A DNA stretch of 64,000 nucleotides. It comes from Thalassospira profundimaris (GTDB lineage: Bacteria; Pseudomonadota; Alphaproteobacteria; Rhodospirillales; Thalassospiraceae). The translations under genes and the position numbers were made by a program. The notes under the pieces were generated by a model. That model was not told the origin of the DNA, ran no database searches, and worked only from the letters and a program-made list of their open reading frames with translations. Positions 26,371-34,661 of this stretch are shown one piece after another; within the stretch, counting starts at the first letter, position 1; each line of letters opens with the position of its first letter. The stretch spans positions 304,227 through 368,226 of the forward strand of contig NZ_JPWH01000001.1 in the NCBI RefSeq assembly GCF_003326755.1. Reading direction: 5' to 3'.

Positions 26371-27564
26371 TTATATTTTTTTTGAAAAAAAACTGATAGT
26401 CTTTTGGTATGCTGACATGTATTTTTCCTTCCATTCTGTAATCTTGATATAATGTGCTCCTTTCCTTTGAGCGCATTCAGATAATTCAATGTATTTTTTA
26501 CTATCGTTTATTAGTGTTTCTATTTTATGACGTAAGTCTCCCGAAGCTTGTGGGTCAAATATAAAGCCGTTTATCCCGTTGTCTATCATTTCGGGGATGC
26601 CACCTCTGTTTGATCCGATCACCGGGCGTCCATATATGAACGATTCAAATACCACACCAGGAAGTGTGTCTGGCCAAATCGATGGTACAATACAGCAGTC
26701 TATTCTTTCAAAAAATTCGTCGGGTGCTGTATGGCCGATGAATATAATATTATTGGGGGAATTCCTTTTAATATTTTCGATGTACCCTTCGTCTCCAGAG
26801 CCAGCAACTAATAATTTTATGCTTTCATCTGATATCTTTGAAAACTCATTTATTAATAACTCTACGCCTTTTGCTTCATTGATGGTACCTATAAATCCAA
26901 ATGTTGATGCATTCTTTGATGTATAAACTATTCTTTTTTCTATCTTGCGTTTGTTCTGGATGCTGAATTCCAAGGGGACTGATTTATAATATCCAAGTTT
27001 TTTGTGCCGTTCTAATATGTTTTTGCTAACACCCAAGACTGCTGTGATTTTCGAGCTCTTTAGTTTATGTCTATGCTTAAAAACCTTGCACGTAACGCAC
27101 TGTTTTTTGCATTGGGAGCTATTTTTGAACATATTAGAGTTTAGGCACGTATTGTATAAGTCATGTAAAACTTGAATAACCGGAATTTTCGATTGGTCCA
27201 ATATGTCAATTAATGTAGGGCCGAACCCGGATAGACTATGGATTGAAGCAATATCTGGGTTTTCGGATTCTATAATTGATTTAATGGTTTTGTTCTTAAA
27301 TATATTAAATCCTTCCGTTGCGTGCCAAATTATTTTTGCTATGCGCGCTCTTTTTTTTCTATAATTTCCGTTGTAAATATTCCTCTGTTGAACTCGATAC
27401 ACCTTCACATTGTCAACATAATCTATACGTTCTTCTCCCATGGTTGTGGTAATTACAACCACCTCATTTTCTTCTTTCAAAGCGTCAATTAATGTTTTGA
27501 GGCTTATTTCAAGTCCTCCCCCTATATCTGGATAATATAGAGAGTTTATAAATAATATTTTCAC
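26371..27564 (-). CDS. Glycosyltransferase family 4
   Basis: 397 residues. The N-terminus 'ILFINSLYYPDIGGGLEISLKTL' is the GT4 acceptor-domain loop; the donor domain has 'FGFIGTINEAKGVELLI', 'LLVAGSGDEGYIE', 'IIFIGHTAPDEFFERIDC' and 'PSIWPDTLPGVVFESFIYGRPVIGS' (EX7E region, with D/E replacing the first Glu). A cysteine cluster near residue 145 (CKKQCVTCK) resembles the metal-binding C-x3-C-x2-C seen in many capsule GT4 enzymes. It is separated from the polymerase gene by 41 bp and from the asparagine-synthase-like gene by 13 bp, in one operon. Acceptor and donor unknown. Confidence 0.88.
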   Translation of the reverse strand: MKILFINSLYYPDIGGGLEISLKTLIDALKEENEVVVITTTMGEERIDYVDNVKVYRVQQRNIYNGNYRKKRARIAKIIWHATEGFNIFKNKTIKSIIESENPDIASIHSLSGFGPTLIDILDQSKIPVIQVLHDLYNTCLNSNMFKNSSQCKKQCVTCKVFKHRHKLKSSKITAVLGVSKNILERHKKLGYYKSVPLEFSIQNKRKIEKRIVYTSKNASTFGFIGTINEAKGVELLINEFSKISDESIKLLVAGSGDEGYIENIKRNSPNNIIFIGHTAPDEFFERIDCCIVPSIWPDTLPGVVFESFIYGRPVIGSNRGGIPEMIDNGINGFIFDPQASGDLRHKIETLINDSKKYIELSECAQRKGAHYIKITEWKEKYMSAYQKTISFFSKKI

Positions 27565-27577
27565 TTCTTCCCCTTTC

Positions 27578-29059
27578 TTATGTTCTGCTTTCTAGCCACT
27601 TGGCTATGAGAAAAAGTTGATTTATTAATATAGATGAAAAATACGATTCGCGGTTGTCTCGCTGTAGATTTAAAAAAAGCCTGTCAGCTATAGTCGCTGT
27701 TTCTCTTCCTGAAAACAGTCGGCAGTTCTTAATTGTTTTGGAGAAATAATTCTCATTTTGTTTTATAATTCTCTTTATTTCGAAAAAGTATGTTCTTTTT
27801 CCAATTTTGTCCGGATCAACAGAAGTTTTTGAATTGACCAGGTTCCTTAAAAAAATCTTGTTTCGGAGATTTTTTTCATCATACTTTAAATGTTTAGGTA
27901 TTTTCATACAGTATGATATTAAATTTTCGTCTGTCCATGGAAACAAAATGTTACTGTTATAAACATCGCCGAAATTTCGAACCTTCCTCATGTAAATTTC
28001 TTGATCAATGATTTTTCCGCGAACAGCGGATCTAAATAAAAAATAATTTTGAGGCAAATCTTGATTTTTCCAATATTCCCTTGTGTTGAAACTTTCTGGA
28101 AAAATTGATTTTGATTCTTTATGAGTAAATCCAATTAAACCTGTCCATTCTGGTCTTGATCGTGTAAGGCTATTAAATTTTCCCTCGGATCTGATAGGTA
28201 AACTTGATAGTCTTCCATGCTGAAGTATATTTGAAATATTTTGAAACTTGTATTCTATTTTTCCTGGTATGTGCCCGAGGTAAATGTCATTTCCCATGCC
28301 ATCTAAGAGGTTACTTTTGGCAAGAAATGGGTAGTTGGAGTAATATAAAGGGTAGGCTAATGACACTGGGTCCGTGCAAGGCAGAGGAGCATGGGCGAAA
28401 AAATTTTCTATTTCTTCTAAATGTTTTAGGCCTAATTCTTTCGGTTGATGTAATATATGATGCTTGAAACCCAGTTTCTGAGCTATTTGTGCTGATAAGT
28501 TGCTTTCATCTAAATTGGCATCATTTGTGGATTTGTTTGTTATTAATGTAAAGCGGTCCTGCGCCCCAGCTTCTGCAATTGCGATAGCCAGAGCGTTACT
28601 ATCTTTTCCTGCGCTGTGGAATAAATAGTTTTCTTTACCTTTATCAAGTTTTTTTGTTATTGCTGAGTACAGAGTTTCTAGTAAATCTCTATCGTTGTAG
28701 TGGCCGTCTGGGTTATCTGCATAGCTATTTTTAATCAAATTTTTGTTATTTCTTGTGGTTAATGTTATAATTCCTTCGTTTTTTTTCAGTGTTGCAGTTG
28801 TTTCAATGGAAATTAGAAACAAATTGCAAAAAACCGTATTCGGGGGGGGGATGACTCCATTTTGCAACAGAAATGAAATCGCTTTTCTGTCAATTTTTAA
28901 TAATATTTCTTTTTTATGATTGCTGACTATATCTTTTAGGGATGATGAGTAGATTGCAAAAGTTCGGTCTGGCGATATATATATATATATTGGTTCCCCG
29001 CCGCCAATATCGGAAGATATTTCAATTTCTGAATCTGGTTCGTTGAAATATTTTATCAT
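27578..29059 (-). CDS. Asparagine-synthase-like ATP-pyrophosphatase without glutaminase cysteine
   Basis: 493 residues. The C-terminal two thirds match the asparagine synthetase AANH domain: PP-loop 'FHSAGKDSNALAIAIA' (SGGxDS-type, with Ala for Gly), 'LDGMGNDIYLG' in place of SGDGGDE, and 'FPWTDENLISY' near 370. The N-terminal ~125 residues resemble a shrunken class II glutaminase domain but the protein begins MIKY, so the nucleophilic Cys2 is missing. It should activate a carboxylate with ATP and accept ammonia or another amine. In glycan loci such proteins amidate sugar acids or add amino acids. The reading frame contains an (AT)8 and a nine-C tract near its 5' end, both slippage-prone. Substrate unknown. 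Confidence 0.8.
   Translation of the reverse strand: MIKYFNEPDSEIEISSDIGGGEPIYIYISPDRTFAIYSSSLKDIVSNHKKEILLKIDRKAISFLLQNGVIPPPNTVFCNLFLISIETTATLKKNEGIITLTTRNNKNLIKNSYADNPDGHYNDRDLLETLYSAITKKLDKGKENYLFHSAGKDSNALAIAIAEAGAQDRFTLITNKSTNDANLDESNLSAQIAQKLGFKHHILHQPKELGLKHLEEIENFFAHAPLPCTDPVSLAYPLYYSNYPFLAKSNLLDGMGNDIYLGHIPGKIEYKFQNISNILQHGRLSSLPIRSEGKFNSLTRSRPEWTGLIGFTHKESKSIFPESFNTREYWKNQDLPQNYFLFRSAVRGKIIDQEIYMRKVRNFGDVYNSNILFPWTDENLISYCMKIPKHLKYDEKNLRNKIFLRNLVNSKTSVDPDKIGKRTYFFEIKRIIKQNENYFSKTIKNCRLFSGRETATIADRLFLNLQRDNRESYFSSILINQLFLIAKWLESRT
28842..28850. repeat. Nine-base G/C homopolymer inside a coding region
   Basis: G9 on the plus strand (C9 in the sense strand), covering the end of Ile70 to Pro73 of the asparagine-synthase-like protein. 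A change of one base would truncate the protein. Long G/C runs are hallmarks of phase-variable genes in other bacteria. Confidence 0.85.
28975..28990. repeat. (AT)8 dinucleotide tract inside a coding region
   Basis: Eight AT units encoding Ile-Tyr-Ile-Tyr-Ile (residues 24-28) of the asparagine-synthase-like protein. Gain or loss of one unit would shift the frame. Confidence 0.85.
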
Positions 29060-29078
29060 TTTATCGTTCCAAAATTTT

Positions 29079-29816
29079 TTACTTTAAAGTTGATATCGAA
29101 ATTTCACCATACTGTCTTGTATTCCAGTTTGGAAATTCAGTTTTTAGTAATTTTTTAGTGTTGTTATGATCTTCTACTATATATATGAAGTTTTTGGATA
29201 GAAATGACTCTACTGACTTGGCCGTATTAATGATGCTTTTGTCAGAGTGTAGGCCATCATCTATGCATAAGTCTACTCTCCTATTCTGTAGTATATGTTT
29301 TACTGTTTCATGGTTGTCTTCAAGTTGGTCAAATTCATATAGTTCAACTTCATGTTTTTTAAATGCGCCTAAATTCTTAAGGTTAGGTATGTTTTTTTTT
29401 GTATTGGTGAGATCTATATCTAATCCTATAATGGTCGAGTTAGGAAATAGTGTTGACCAAATTGCTAAACCGGTGCCTTTTAGGATGCCCACTTCGAGGA
29501 TTACATATTCTTTCTCCCTATTATTGATCATATTTTCTAGGTGCTGCGAATAATATTTCGCATACCCATGGTGATACATTCTGTCACCACCAATCATTCC
29601 ACCTTTGATCAATTCAGAATTGGAGCGGGTGTCGGATGGAGACACCTTGCGTCTTTTTACATTACTCTGATAACCGCCGAAATGCTTTTCTATGTGAATG
29701 AACCAGTTGGGAGTCCCAGGAGGGAGTGTTGTGTCCGGCTTTATTTTTGAGTAGTACTTTTTTTTGATTTCATTGTGAATTCTGCGCTTTAACCTTAAAA
29801 AAATATTGTATTTCAT
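29079..29816 (-). CDS. SAM-dependent methyltransferase (CmcI/class I-like)
   Basis: 245 residues. ATG 29816 overlaps the stop of the flippase gene (ATGA); a longer frame to 30086 would lie inside that gene and is rejected. Motif I reads 'VILEVGILKGTGLAIWSTLF', followed by 'TIIGLDIDLTN' (acidic ribose-binding loop) and 'RVDLCIDDGLHSDKSIINT' with the DDG-x-H motif characteristic of cephalosporin-hydroxylase CmcI and related macrocin O-methyltransferases. Near the end 'FIYIVEDHNN' gives another conserved acidic site. It probably O-methylates a sugar or modifies a sugar ring. It lies immediately upstream of the asparagine-synthase-like gene, so these two may modify the same residue. Confidence 0.75.
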   Translation of the reverse strand: MKYNIFLRLKRRIHNEIKKKYYSKIKPDTTLPPGTPNWFIHIEKHFGGYQSNVKRRKVSPSDTRSNSELIKGGMIGGDRMYHHGYAKYYSQHLENMINNREKEYVILEVGILKGTGLAIWSTLFPNSTIIGLDIDLTNTKKNIPNLKNLGAFKKHEVELYEFDQLEDNHETVKHILQNRRVDLCIDDGLHSDKSIINTAKSVESFLSKNFIYIVEDHNNTKKLLKTEFPNWNTRQYGEISISTLK

Positions 29817-31111
29817 TTCTCTTCCACTTTCTCTTTTTTTAACATCATGTTCGAGTAATATAATCCCATTGCTATTAATATGACATTGAAAACGATTCCA
29901 ACTGTAGCATAAGCAGCCACAGTTTGTTCCATGCCATATTGTAGCGGGACATATAATAACGTTGCGGTGCGAGCCGTGAAGTGAAAACTCTCCCAACAAA
30001 GAAGTTTCTTTTGAAGTTTGAGTGCCTGGATTGCGCAGGTGGATGGTATGTTGGAAAATCCCATTATTATCCAAGGGGCTATCCATTTACTGTATTCTCC
30101 TGCCTCTGTCCAATTTCGGCCAAATGCTAACGTAAATATTTCAACACCCCAAATAGCTACAGGGGCTAACATTATCGTGCCTATGGTAAATAGGATGATG
30201 CTGTACTGAATTATGATGTAACTTGAAGGCTTGTTCTGATTTTGTAGGGAGCAGATTTTCGCGTAAAGGACTTGTCTTACTGAATTGCCGATTATAGTGC
30301 TGGGAATCTGTAATACTTTTATAGATAGCCAATAAAACCCGATGTGTTGAGGGCTGAAAAAGAAGGGCAATATTAAGTTTGGTAAGTTTTGAGATAATGT
30401 ATTCAATAATTCTTGTGGTGCGGCAAGCTTTGGCAAGAATGCATATTTTTTGATTAGTTTTATTATTATCGGGATATTTCTTTTTTTTGCTGAAAATATT
30501 TTTCCGTTTCGCTGAGCCCATGTTGCACTGAAAAGCATTGCACATACTTGGCCGGCGAAATATCCGTATAAAAGAAAGATGTTTGTGCTTTGAAATAACC
30601 CTGATGAGATTTGAAAAAGTGCAATCGTGCTGGTTCTTATTATCGGAATAATAGCTGTTATAGTATAGCGTTCGATCTTGCATGTCCATTGGGCTATTGT
30701 CAAGTTTATTGACGAAAATAATATGTATAATGGAATAAGATTTTTGAATTCATCGAAATTAATTTGAATAAAATAGTTGTGATTTATTTTCTCAGCTATT
30801 GGTATCGCCACGGAGAGAAAAATGCAGGATACAGCGGATATTATTAAGCATAATAATACAACATTTTTTGATCCGATTTTTGTTTTTTCTAGGGGGATCG
30901 CAATCTCATATCTTAATGAAGCTATGCTGCCTATAGTTGATGTTACGGCGGTAAATAACGCTAATATCCCAAATGCACTTGGATCGAATAGTCTGCTAAT
31001 AATTGGGGTCGATATTAAATTTATCGCTTGTGCAAACGCTGCTCCAATAGAAACAAGAGCTATTTTTTGAAATAAATCATTTTTTATGAAAGTTACTAAA
31101 TTTCTGTTCAT
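29813..31111 (-). CDS. Wzx-type flippase (oligosaccharide transporter)
   Basis: 432 residues, about 12 membrane spans. 'LISTPIISRLFDPSAFGILALFTAV' is the standard N-terminal signature of PST/Wzx flippases, and 'LRYEIAIPLEKTKIGSKNVV' is shared with the LPS/O-antigen flippase group. 'FFFSPQHIGFYWLSIKVLQIPSTIIG' is the second conserved region. It flips undecaprenyl-diphosphate-linked repeat units. As the second Wzx in the window and placed next to the sugar-phosphate transferase that starts the repeat unit, it is the more likely partner of the AT-rich gene block. It overlaps the methyltransferase gene by 4 bp. Confidence 0.88.
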   Translation of the reverse strand: MNRNLVTFIKNDLFQKIALVSIGAAFAQAINLISTPIISRLFDPSAFGILALFTAVTSTIGSIASLRYEIAIPLEKTKIGSKNVVLLCLIISAVSCIFLSVAIPIAEKINHNYFIQINFDEFKNLIPLYILFSSINLTIAQWTCKIERYTITAIIPIIRTSTIALFQISSGLFQSTNIFLLYGYFAGQVCAMLFSATWAQRNGKIFSAKKRNIPIIIKLIKKYAFLPKLAAPQELLNTLSQNLPNLILPFFFSPQHIGFYWLSIKVLQIPSTIIGNSVRQVLYAKICSLQNQNKPSSYIIIQYSIILFTIGTIMLAPVAIWGVEIFTLAFGRNWTEAGEYSKWIAPWIIMGFSNIPSTCAIQALKLQKKLLCWESFHFTARTATLLYVPLQYGMEQTVAAYATVGIVFNVILIAMGLYYSNMMLKKEKVEEK

Positions 31112-31149
31112 CTTTTATTTTTTGATGCGTGTAGTTTACATTTGAAATG

Positions 31150-32538
31150 CTAATATGCATTCCGATGAACAAAACCATTCAGCAGGGTCATAAACATAAT
31201 CCGCATATCGAGCCATGGCGACCAGTTCTGGATGTAATACATGTCGTGCAGCACGCGCTGGCGCATTTTTTCGTCCGTGTCGGTTTCGCCGCGCCAGCCA
31301 TTGACCTGGGCCCAGCCTGTAATGCCGGGTTTTACCCGGTGGCGAGCGAAGTAGCCGTCAATTCGGGTGCGGTAAAGCTGGTTATGGGCTGTGGCATGGG
31401 GGCGCGGGCCGACCAGCGACATGTCCCCACGCAGCACGTTGAACAGCTGTGGCAGCTCGTCCAGGCTGGTTTTCCGCAGAAATGCGCCCAGCGGTGTAAT
31501 GCGCGGGTCGTTGCGGCGCGCCTGTTGCACTTTTTCCGGGGTGTCGGTCATTTTATCCACATACATGGATCGAAATTTCATCACCCGGATTGTTTCGCCA
31601 TTAAATCCGTGACGCAACTGCGCAAATAATACCGGCCCCTGGCTGCTTGCCTTTACCGCAATGGCAATGGCGAGCATGAAAGGTGAGAGCAGTATGAGTG
31701 CCACAGATCCAAGTATAACATCTTCCAGCCGCTTGACCCACCAGCCGCGATTGCCAAAGGGTCGCATCGCACGGCGCAAAAACGGCAGACCGGCGAGAAT
31801 AACCCATTCGCTCGCCACATCTCCGGCCTGGCCTTCATTTAAATCGGAAATTTCCACCAGGTCCGATGAAATGGCACCAATATCGTCGAGAATATCGGCA
31901 TAGCGGATTTTATCGCTGGAATTGACGGCCATCACCACGATATCAGGCTGGGCTGTTCGCATATTGTGCAGGGCATCGCGCAGGCTGTCATCAGCTTGTG
32001 CGCCTGGAACAATGCGATGGTTATGCACAATATTGAAGCTATGGCTTTCGGCCCGGGCGCGTAATTGCGAGATGATCAGCGGTTCTGGCGCACTATTAAT
32101 GAGCGCCACGCGCGGACGGAAATGCCCAGCTTTGCCTTTGCGCCGTAACCACACAAAAACGCCAACACGTAGTGCGATTAACAAGAAGGTCCCGGCGAGT
32201 AATGAATAGCCCGTCCAAAGGCGGGAGAAATCTTCGGAAACCTTGGCAAAATAGGCAAAGACCAGTAGCAGCGCATAGGTGCCGAGTTGCGCTGTAAGTA
32301 ACCGGAACAAGCCGATTTGCATGGTTTCAGGGTTTAGCGTCTGATAGCCGCGGATCATGATCATGATCATGAGATACAGCAACGGCGCCATAAAGGTGGG
32401 CACCAGAAAACCGTCGGGCGGGAAAAAAGTATCAAATCTTAGCAGGGAGGCAATAACCGCACCCGCCAGCAGGAGGAACACATCCCCCAGCGTAAAAAGG
32501 TCGCGCAAAATTGCCTGATTTCTGCCGTGTGTTAACAC
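31150..32538 (-). CDS. Undecaprenyl-phosphate hexose-1-phosphate transferase (WcaJ-like polyprenyl glycosylphosphotransferase)
   Basis: 462 residues. The N-terminal half has four to five membrane segments and a Rossmann-like CoA_binding_3 domain; a further helix (about residue 275, 'VILGSVALILLSPFMLAIAI') leads to the Bac_transf catalytic domain with 'RHGFNGETIRVMKFRSM', 'KTSLDELPQLFNVLRGDMSLVGPRPH' and 'GWAQVNGWRGETDT'. It transfers glucose-1-phosphate or galactose-1-phosphate to undecaprenyl phosphate and so starts the repeat unit. GC is back to the level of the core genome, unlike the 21657-31111 block. It is the first gene of the minus-strand operon, with a 430-bp upstream region. Confidence 0.92.
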   Translation of the reverse strand: MLTHGRNQAILRDLFTLGDVFLLLAGAVIASLLRFDTFFPPDGFLVPTFMAPLLYLMIMIMIRGYQTLNPETMQIGLFRLLTAQLGTYALLLVFAYFAKVSEDFSRLWTGYSLLAGTFLLIALRVGVFVWLRRKGKAGHFRPRVALINSAPEPLIISQLRARAESHSFNIVHNHRIVPGAQADDSLRDALHNMRTAQPDIVVMAVNSSDKIRYADILDDIGAISSDLVEISDLNEGQAGDVASEWVILAGLPFLRRAMRPFGNRGWWVKRLEDVILGSVALILLSPFMLAIAIAVKASSQGPVLFAQLRHGFNGETIRVMKFRSMYVDKMTDTPEKVQQARRNDPRITPLGAFLRKTSLDELPQLFNVLRGDMSLVGPRPHATAHNQLYRTRIDGYFARHRVKPGITGWAQVNGWRGETDTDEKMRQRVLHDMYYIQNWSPWLDMRIMFMTLLNGFVHRNAY

Positions 32539-32971
32539 CCAGCATTCCCCCCGTTAAAACCTGACAAAGCGCACCCCGCACTTTGCCAGTCATCGTCCCT
32601 GTGCATGTTTCGGACGCACTGCCGTTTACCAAAGCAGGTTTCCGTCTTCCTGCTCGTTCCCCAAACTGGTCAAACGTATAAATTAGTTAACGCTTTGCCT
32701 AGCAAGCTGACAAGCGAAATGGAACTGTCCATAAGAATAGCAAAATTGCGGTTGCAATGTCACTCAAATGAGAATGATCTTTTTGATCCCTTTGGAAGGC
32801 GGGTAAGATATTGAAAAAATATATCAATTTTGAATGATATAAATTCCGCGACAACAAGCACTTGTCAGAAAATTTTCATGGTTGTGAGGATCCTGAAGTC
32901 GCCTGTCTGACTGACAGGTTTGGATCTACACTCATCCCAGAGGCACTAGATGATTTCGCATCGGCGATGGT
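32539..32971. other. Upstream region of the glycan operon
   Basis: 433 bp without a convincing gene. AT-rich between ~32740 and 32870. It should contain the promoter for the sugar transferase gene (minus strand). No clear operator or hairpin was recognised. Confidence 0.35.
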
Positions 32972-33448
32972 TCAACCCGCCCGGCGCACCAATGCCGCCA
33001 AAATCATGCCGGCCCCAGCACCGCACAGGCTGGCCGTCATATCGGCGAGCGAGGCAATGCGGCCATTGCCAAAATGGGCCTGCATCAGTTCCAGCCCCGG
33101 CGCACCGAGAATAACCAGCAGGACAAAGAACAAGCCGGTTTTGCGCCAGCCGCAGACCATGATCGGCCAAAAGGCCATCCCGGCAAATACGCCAACATGG
33201 ACAAATTTATCGAGATTGTGTTTGTCGGTCACGGCGAAGCGGCGTTCCACCCCGGCATAGCCAATCACGACCATTGCCAGGACCCATAACAATAAACACC
33301 AAACCCGATAACGATACAAAAACGCGATCAGTTGCCCCAGAAAGCCATCGCCGGGCGCAGCACTATGTGGTGTGGCTTCGGAAGAGTTTTGTTCATGCCC
33401 GGATGTTTGCGGTAGGTCTGTGCCGGATTGTGCAGTTTTGTCAGGCAT
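32972..33448 (-). CDS. VanZ-like membrane protein
   Basis: 158 residues. After a ~35-residue polar, probably disordered N-terminus there are four hydrophobic helices ('WCLLLWVLAMVVIGYAG', 'KFVHVGVFAGMAFWPI', 'GLFFVLLVILGAPGLELMQ', 'LADMTASLCGAGAGMILAAL'). The 'DKFVHVGVFAGMA' and 'GLELMQ…R.ASLADMTASLCGAGAG' segments match the VanZ-family pattern (DKxxHfxxf, E-xxQ, R-xxxxxDxxxNxxG), with Gly replaced by Ser/Cys near the end. Function of the family outside VanZ itself is unknown. It stands alone between the glycan operon and the hut genes. Confidence 0.75.
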   Translation of the reverse strand: MPDKTAQSGTDLPQTSGHEQNSSEATPHSAAPGDGFLGQLIAFLYRYRVWCLLLWVLAMVVIGYAGVERRFAVTDKHNLDKFVHVGVFAGMAFWPIMVCGWRKTGLFFVLLVILGAPGLELMQAHFGNGRIASLADMTASLCGAGAGMILAALVRRAG

Positions 33449-33546
33449 GAAACATCCATTTTAGAGCGTCTGAACGACTTGATAAGCCTAAGCAATATAT
33501 CAGGGCATCCATGTCGACAACTCTCTGTTGATGTTTAACGTCAATC

Positions 33547-34353
33547 TTAACCATCACTGGGCTGATTTGGGGCAAAGTGCCCGCCCAGCTGATAGCTTTC
33601 ACCGGGATGAATGAACTTTGCCACCGTAATCGGTGTGCCATGAAACCAGGTGCGCCGGTGCAGCACCAGGCAGGGGGCGCCATAGGCAATATCAAGCCGT
33701 TTCGCCGTGATGTTATCGGCGGCAACCGCCTCGATCAGATGTTGGGCATCGGAATAGGGCGCATTTTCCAGAAGCCAGGCGGCGGCGGTAATATCGCGAA
33801 AATCCTGGCGGGCAAAGGCCGGGGCCGCTGCCAGATTAACCCAGCGATCCTCGATCTGAACAGGCTGTCCATCCTCCCGGTGCAGGCAGATAAAATGACT
33901 AAGCATTTCCCCCGGCGTCAAACCGAATTGGGTGGCAAGGCCTGCATCGGCCTCAATCGTTTCAAAGGTGATGATTTCGCAGTCATGGCGATGCCCGCGT
34001 GCGCGGATATCACGCTCGATCGCCCGGATCTCCAGAAGCGGCGATTGTGCCTTACGGTCCGCAACATAGGTGCCCGCCCCCCGGGTCCGGGTCAGCACGC
34101 CTTCGGCCACCAATTCGCGTAAGGCGCGGTTGACCGTCATACGCGATGCCTGAAAAACCGTGACCAGTTCCATTTCGGTTGGAATTTGCTGCCCGGCAAT
34201 CCAGTGCCCGGAAATAACCTGGCGCGCCAGCACACGTTTGATCTGGGCATAAAGTGGGCCATTGCCATCAAGGGTCAGGTTGGTCGCGGGCAGGGGTGCA
34301 GGTAAATCCTGGGTCAAGGAACGGGCCTTTTTCGTCATGTCTGATGTTGTCAT
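33547..34353 (-). CDS. hutC: Histidine-utilisation repressor (GntR family, HutC subfamily)
   Basis: 268 residues: N-terminal GntR winged helix ('PLYAQIKRVLARQVISGHWIAGQQIPTEMELV…SRMTVNRALRELVAEGVLTRTRGAGTYVA') and C-terminal UTRA ligand domain ('LEIRAIERDIRARGH', 'RHDCEIITFETIEADAG', 'HFICLHREDGQPVQIEDRWVN'). It should repress hut genes until urocanate binds. It is transcribed divergently from hutH, and TGTATATACA palindromes lie in front of hutH and hutI, matching the kind of AT-rich inverted repeat used by this repressor. Regulation of its own gene through the same intergenic site is likely. Confidence 0.9.
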   Translation of the reverse strand: MTTSDMTKKARSLTQDLPAPLPATNLTLDGNGPLYAQIKRVLARQVISGHWIAGQQIPTEMELVTVFQASRMTVNRALRELVAEGVLTRTRGAGTYVADRKAQSPLLEIRAIERDIRARGHRHDCEIITFETIEADAGLATQFGLTPGEMLSHFICLHREDGQPVQIEDRWVNLAAAPAFARQDFRDITAAAWLLENAPYSDAQHLIEAVAADNITAKRLDIAYGAPCLVLHRRTWFHGTPITVAKFIHPGESYQLGGHFAPNQPSDG

Positions 34354-34521
34354 CGGCGTAAAAGAGGCAATGGAACCAGAGAGCTAAACACGATTTCGTT
34401 AAATGTATAGATCTTTTGGGCCCGTATGATGCCGGGACATATCAAAAATATCGCAATATTCAGGCATTTTGCATCCGAAAACCTTTCTCTTGCCAAGTTG
34501 ACAAAAGGCAATTTATATATT

Positions 34522-34531
34522 TGTATATACA
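34522..34531. promoter_or_regulatory. HutC-like operator in the hutC-hutH divergent region
   Basis: TGTATATACA perfect palindrome inside the 308-bp gap between hutC and hutH, repeated in extended form upstream of hutI. It lies 131 bp before the hutH start and 169 bp before the hutC start. The rest of the gap shows no gene. Confidence 0.6.
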
Positions 34532-34661
34532 TATTAGATCAAAAGAAGGCCTATGGCCCGGCAATTCACGGGCGGCGGTCTATTGATGCCGGTTATGCCG
34601 GATATGACATTGCAATCACCGTGCCCCAAACAGGGCCTCAACCTGCCGATGGTGAAAAATC

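Noticed and set aside
29817-30086. Extended N-terminus for the CmcI-like methyltransferase
   Set aside because: It would lie within the flippase gene; the ATG overlapping the flippase stop gives the normal domain start.
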